The notes under the pieces are model-generated. The model did no database searches, had not been told where the DNA came from, and was given only the letters and a program-made list of their open reading frames with translations. A DNA stretch of 64,000 bases from JAEUHQ01 sp964538915 (GTDB taxonomy: Bacteria > Planctomycetota > UBA1135 > UBA2386), in NCBI GenBank assembly GCA_964538915.1, contig CAZIFB010000002.1:124001-188000 (forward strand), read 5' to 3'. Positions 62,001 to 64,000 of this stretch are shown here, piece after piece (within the stretch, counting starts at the first letter, position 1; every line of letters starts with the position of its first letter). Both the position numbers and the translations under genes were made by a program.

Positions 62001-64000
62001 TGCAGCAGGACCTCGCCGGCCTCCTGGCCGCGCACCGCGCCGCGGTGCCCTCGTTCTTCCTGCTGCGCTGGTGGCGGCTGCGGGCGCCGCGCCGAGTGCT
62101 CTCGACGGTCGCTGCGACCGGGCGGCTCGGCGCAGCGTCGGACGTGCTCGCCGACCTCGAGACCGCGGTGCAGGTGCGTGCCGCGGACGAACGGCTCGCG
62201 ACGTTCGCCGCGCTGGCGGGTGCGCTCGGTCCCTCGTGGCAGGGTGAACGCACGGACTGGGAGCGTGTCGAGGCGTGGTGTGCCTGGGTCGACGACGTGC
62301 GCCGCATCCTCGTGCAGCTCGTGCCCGGCGCCCTGCAGCCTGATGCCCGCGCGATCGCGGCGATCGTCGCGCAGCTCGAGCAGTTCGCGAACGGGAGCTC
62401 GACGTTGCCGCCGGAGATCGCCGCGATGCGGACAGCGGACGACGAACTCTCGGCCGCGCTGCAGAGGATCGTGGAGATGCTGCAGCTCGACCGGGCGGCC
62501 GCTTTCGGCAGCGACGCCGCGCCCGGCCACCTGCGCCGTGTCGAGGCACGTGCGCGCGGATGGTCCGGCGCCCTGCCGCGGCTCCGCGACCATTGCGCAT
62601 ACGAGCGCGCCGCGCAGGCGGCCGCGACGGCGGGCGCCCGGCCGCTCGTTGCATCGCACGCGAGCGGTGCCACGGCGACCCCGGGGTTGCGACCGGTCTT
62701 CCGTCGCACGTTCCTCGAGACCTGGCTCGATGCGATCCACCGCGCCGAGCCCGACCTCGGCCGCTTCCGCGGTCAGGACCACGAAGTCGCGATCGCTGGC
62801 TTCGTCGATCTCGACAGGCGCGCCATCGAGCTTGCGGCGGAGGTCGTGCTCGCGCGCCTCGCCGCGCGTGTGCCTCGGATGCGCGACACGCAGGTTGCGA
62901 GCAGCGAACTCGGCATCCTGGAGCGCGAGATGAAGAAGCAGCGCCGGCACAAGCCCGTGCGCCGCCTGCTCGCCGAGATCCCGGGCCTGTTCGCGCGCCT
63001 GGCGCCGTGCGTGCTGATGAGCCCGTTGTCGGTTGCGCACTTCCTCGGCCGCGCTCGCACACGCTTCGACCTCGTCGTCTTCGACGAAGCGTCGCAGATC
63101 CCGGTGTGGGATGCCGTCGGCGCGATCGGTCGCGGCACGTCCGTGATCGTCGTCGGCGACAGCCGGCAGCTCCCGCCGACGACGTTCTTCCAGCGTGTGT
63201 CGCAGGGCGACGAGCCCCTGCCCGACGAAGTGCCCGAAGATCTCGAGAGCGTGCTCGACGAGTGCGCGGCCGCCGGCCTTCCGCGCGCCCATCTCGACTG
63301 GCACTACCGCAGCCGGCACGAGTCGCTGATCGCGTTCAGCAACCGCAACTACTACGACAACCGCCTGCTCACCTTCCCCGCGCCGGCTCCTGCGGCTGCG
63401 GGGCTCGGTGTGCGCCTCGTGCACGTCGACGGCGTCTACGATCGCGCGGCGTCGCAGCAGAACCGCCGCGAAGCGGATGCGCTCGTGGCCGACGTCGTCG
63501 CGCGACTTCGCGATCCGTCGCGGGCTCGCCACAGCGTCGGCATCGTGACCTTCAGCCAGGCGCAGCAGGTCCTGATCGAGGACCTCCTCGATCGGGCGCG
63601 CGTCGAGCATCCCGAGATCGAGCCGGCATTCGTGAGCGCGGCAGAACCGGTCTTCGTGAAGAACCTCGAGAACGTGCAGGGCGACGAACGCGACGTGATC
63701 CTGTTCTCGATCTGCTACGGACCCGACCCGGCGGGAAAGATCCACGAGAACTACGGTCCTCTGAACCAGCAGGGCGGAGAGCGTCGCCTCAACGTGGCGG
63801 TCACGCGCGCGCGGCGCGAACTCGTGGTGTTCTCGTCGGTGCGCGCCGATCAGGTGGCGACCCGGTCGCAGGCGCTCGGAGCGCGCCATCTGCGTGCATT
63901 CCTCGACTACGCACAGCGCGGCCAGGAGGCGCTGGTCGCCGCGACGACCGCTGACCCGTCGCGCGGCGTCGAGTCGCCGTTCGAAGCGAACGTGTGCACC
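59093..64000 (+). CDS. DUF4011 / transglutaminase-like / SF1 helicase protein, 3' end beyond the window
   Basis: Open from GTG 59093 (ATG 59057 also in frame) to the window end, 1636 codons, no stop. N-terminal beta domain, then a transglutaminase-like segment RLGTCLDLTLLHAALFEHIG with DHAFVGAW, giving a Cys (about 219) and His (about 245) as in such proteases. Then DUF4011: RLEHWKGKLLDLSLWNRLLN at about 376. The SF1 (Upf1-like) helicase has Walker A EGPPGTGKSQTITNLIAQ (about 685), DLVVFDEASQ (about 1330), IVVGDSRQLPPT, NVQGDERDVILFSI and RRLNVAVTRARRELVVFSS. The end, where a Vsr or DUF3320-type nuclease may follow, is missing. This architecture is known from candidate antiphage helicases (Hhe-type), as I recall; a repair role is the alternative. 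Confidence 0.8.
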   Translation, partial: MNQGVRIEVRHEGRLCHAMQQCAVPWLSRLALHNDGADEVRDLVVHLGTEPPFVPPVATRVEALPAGGSVVLSGLDPRLDLQLLANTVERHRAELRVEVRRGGDLLASAASPLDVLAWNEWPGLEPLPELVAAFVLPNHPALSSLLHDVAARLGAATGVRSLDGYQSGDPARVRAMVAAVYEAVANAAITYVTSPPSFERGGQKVRTPEQVLAGRLGTCLDLTLLHAALFEHIGLQATVVLLRDHAFVGAWLAPGSTPEPLGATAVELRKRVDLGALVVVESTMACVDVRAPFVVAASRARERLDDEGAFVAAIDIAAARRSGILPLPPRTAAFDLPAPEGAAPAAADAEPALAFAGATPPIVEAAARPPEPPRDRLEHWKGKLLDLSLWNRLLNFVETKKTVPLDAHELTAVVQRLQSGARIRLHASPSVGKAGEDPRDLAVAQQRTGVDVRAAYLAEELRAGRLRATLEAEDLDTRLVEIFRHARTSLEESGANTLYLAIGFLQWFETPQSQKARRAPLLLLPLQIERLSVQEGFRFVLDDAEPRINQSLLQMLARDHDLRLPLGDAPPEDDEGVDVGAVLDAFRAAVLALPRWEVLSIACIGFFSFAKYLMWLDLNDRDELLQSPVLRHLVERPGIAFTQEEPEVPRDEIDERDATLVLCPKDADSSQLAAVLAGAAGRSFVLEGPPGTGKSQTITNLIAQAVANEKRVLFVAEKRAALEVVQRRLDDVGLGPFCIELHSSKSGPKAVLQQLRRAMDVGARREPEEWMRVANSLQQERARLNAFVASLHRPREHGISVFAAMGELIALGPGARVPLPDVSCCDAAKVEAAEKAVAELANVAATIGVPEQEPWWGVRRTDWTPALSRDVPLPVRRLADAAHAADAAMGRVAASLGLDAAFGSDGPSAAQLALLRQLTVRMAAPSLPPPMLLACDWRVVRGEATNAVAVGNERRTRWAGLAPRWRPELLQQDLAGLLAAHRAAVPSFFLLRWWRLRAPRRVLSTVAATGRLGAASDVLADLETAVQVRAADERLATFAALAGALGPSWQGERTDWERVEAWCAWVDDVRRILVQLVPGALQPDARAIAAIVAQLEQFANGSSTLPPEIAAMRTADDELSAALQRIVEMLQLDRAAAFGSDAAPGHLRRVEARARGWSGALPRLRDHCAYERAAQAAATAGARPLVASHASGATATPGLRPVFRRTFLETWLDAIHRAEPDLGRFRGQDHEVAIAGFVDLDRRAIELAAEVVLARLAARVPRMRDTQVASSELGILEREMKKQRRHKPVRRLLAEIPGLFARLAPCVLMSPLSVAHFLGRARTRFDLVVFDEASQIPVWDAVGAIGRGTSVIVVGDSRQLPPTTFFQRVSQGDEPLPDEVPEDLESVLDECAAAGLPRAHLDWHYRSRHESLIAFSNRNYYDNRLLTFPAPAPAAAGLGVRLVHVDGVYDRAASQQNRREADALVADVVARLRDPSRARHSVGIVTFSQAQQVLIEDLLDRARVEHPEIEPAFVSAAEPVFVKNLENVQGDERDVILFSICYGPDPAGKIHENYGPLNQQGGERRLNVAVTRARRELVVFSSVRADQVATRSQALGARHLRAFLDYAQRGQEALVAATTADPSRGVESPFEANVCT

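Noticed and set aside
59894..63889. Long open frame (about 1331 codons) on the minus strand opposite the DUF4011 helicase
   Set aside because: Arg/Glu/Ala/His-rich translation without domains; it mirrors the codon bias of the real plus-strand gene, which has clear helicase motifs.

Overview
The window is high-GC bacterial DNA, tightly packed on both strands. It most likely comes from a member of the Planctomycetota, possibly one of the high-GC marine or groundwater lineages. I infer this from the mix of families: a formylglycine sulfatase, three ECF sigma factors (one beside a giant WD40 Ser/Thr kinase), VIT/VWA, dockerin, FG-GAP and beta-propeller envelope proteins, an S46 peptidase, a WbsX-like protein, and secreted proteins with what looks like one shared C-terminal module. 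I see no rRNA, tRNA, CRISPR array, IS element or prophage. Two real genes run off the window edges and are annotated as partial: a RecF/SMC-like ATPase at the left and a DUF4011-type helicase at the right.

Layout. 1-4.5 kb: ATPase, threonine dehydrogenase (tdh), small lipoproteins including a paralogous pair flanking a thioesterase, and a stand-alone Clp N-domain protein. 4.9-7.7 kb: secreted PQQ-type sugar dehydrogenase overlapping dinB. 7.7-11.1 kb: a translationally coupled envelope operon of ECF sigma factor, membrane protein with dockerin-like calcium loops, cohesin-like lipoprotein and VIT/VWA lipoprotein. 11.1-13.2 kb: ATP-grasp ligase with an HExxH metallopeptidase. 14.2-22.0 kb: a glycan locus with two tandem RfbE-like epimerases, a GT2, a polytopic GT-C-like protein, ugd and a WbsX/GH99-like protein. 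22.0-30.1 kb: a beta-helix protein, an ECF sigma plus membrane partner, a 1205-residue membrane protein with a voltage-sensor-like segment, YceI, and a polytopic protein. 30.1-37.3 kb: ECF sigma, WD40 receptor kinase and a large secreted protein.

37.4-45.6 kb: DMT exporter, GT2, ATP/ADP-translocase-like carrier, THUMP methyltransferase, an orphan NuoF-like flavoprotein, secreted trypsin-like protease, potassium channel, and a zinc-ribbon protein. 45.7-55.1 kb: S46 dipeptidyl-peptidase, seven-bladed propeller lipoprotein, an apparently well-expressed secreted protein with its own promoter and terminator, an FG-GAP protein with a coupled partner, and a sulfatase. 55.5-58.9 kb: a boxC-boxB-ferredoxin operon for aerobic benzoyl-CoA epoxidation. 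59.1 kb to the end: the DUF4011/transglutaminase-like/SF1 helicase. The overall picture is a free-living heterotroph with elaborate envelope sensing, polymer turnover, glycan synthesis and aromatic acid degradation.
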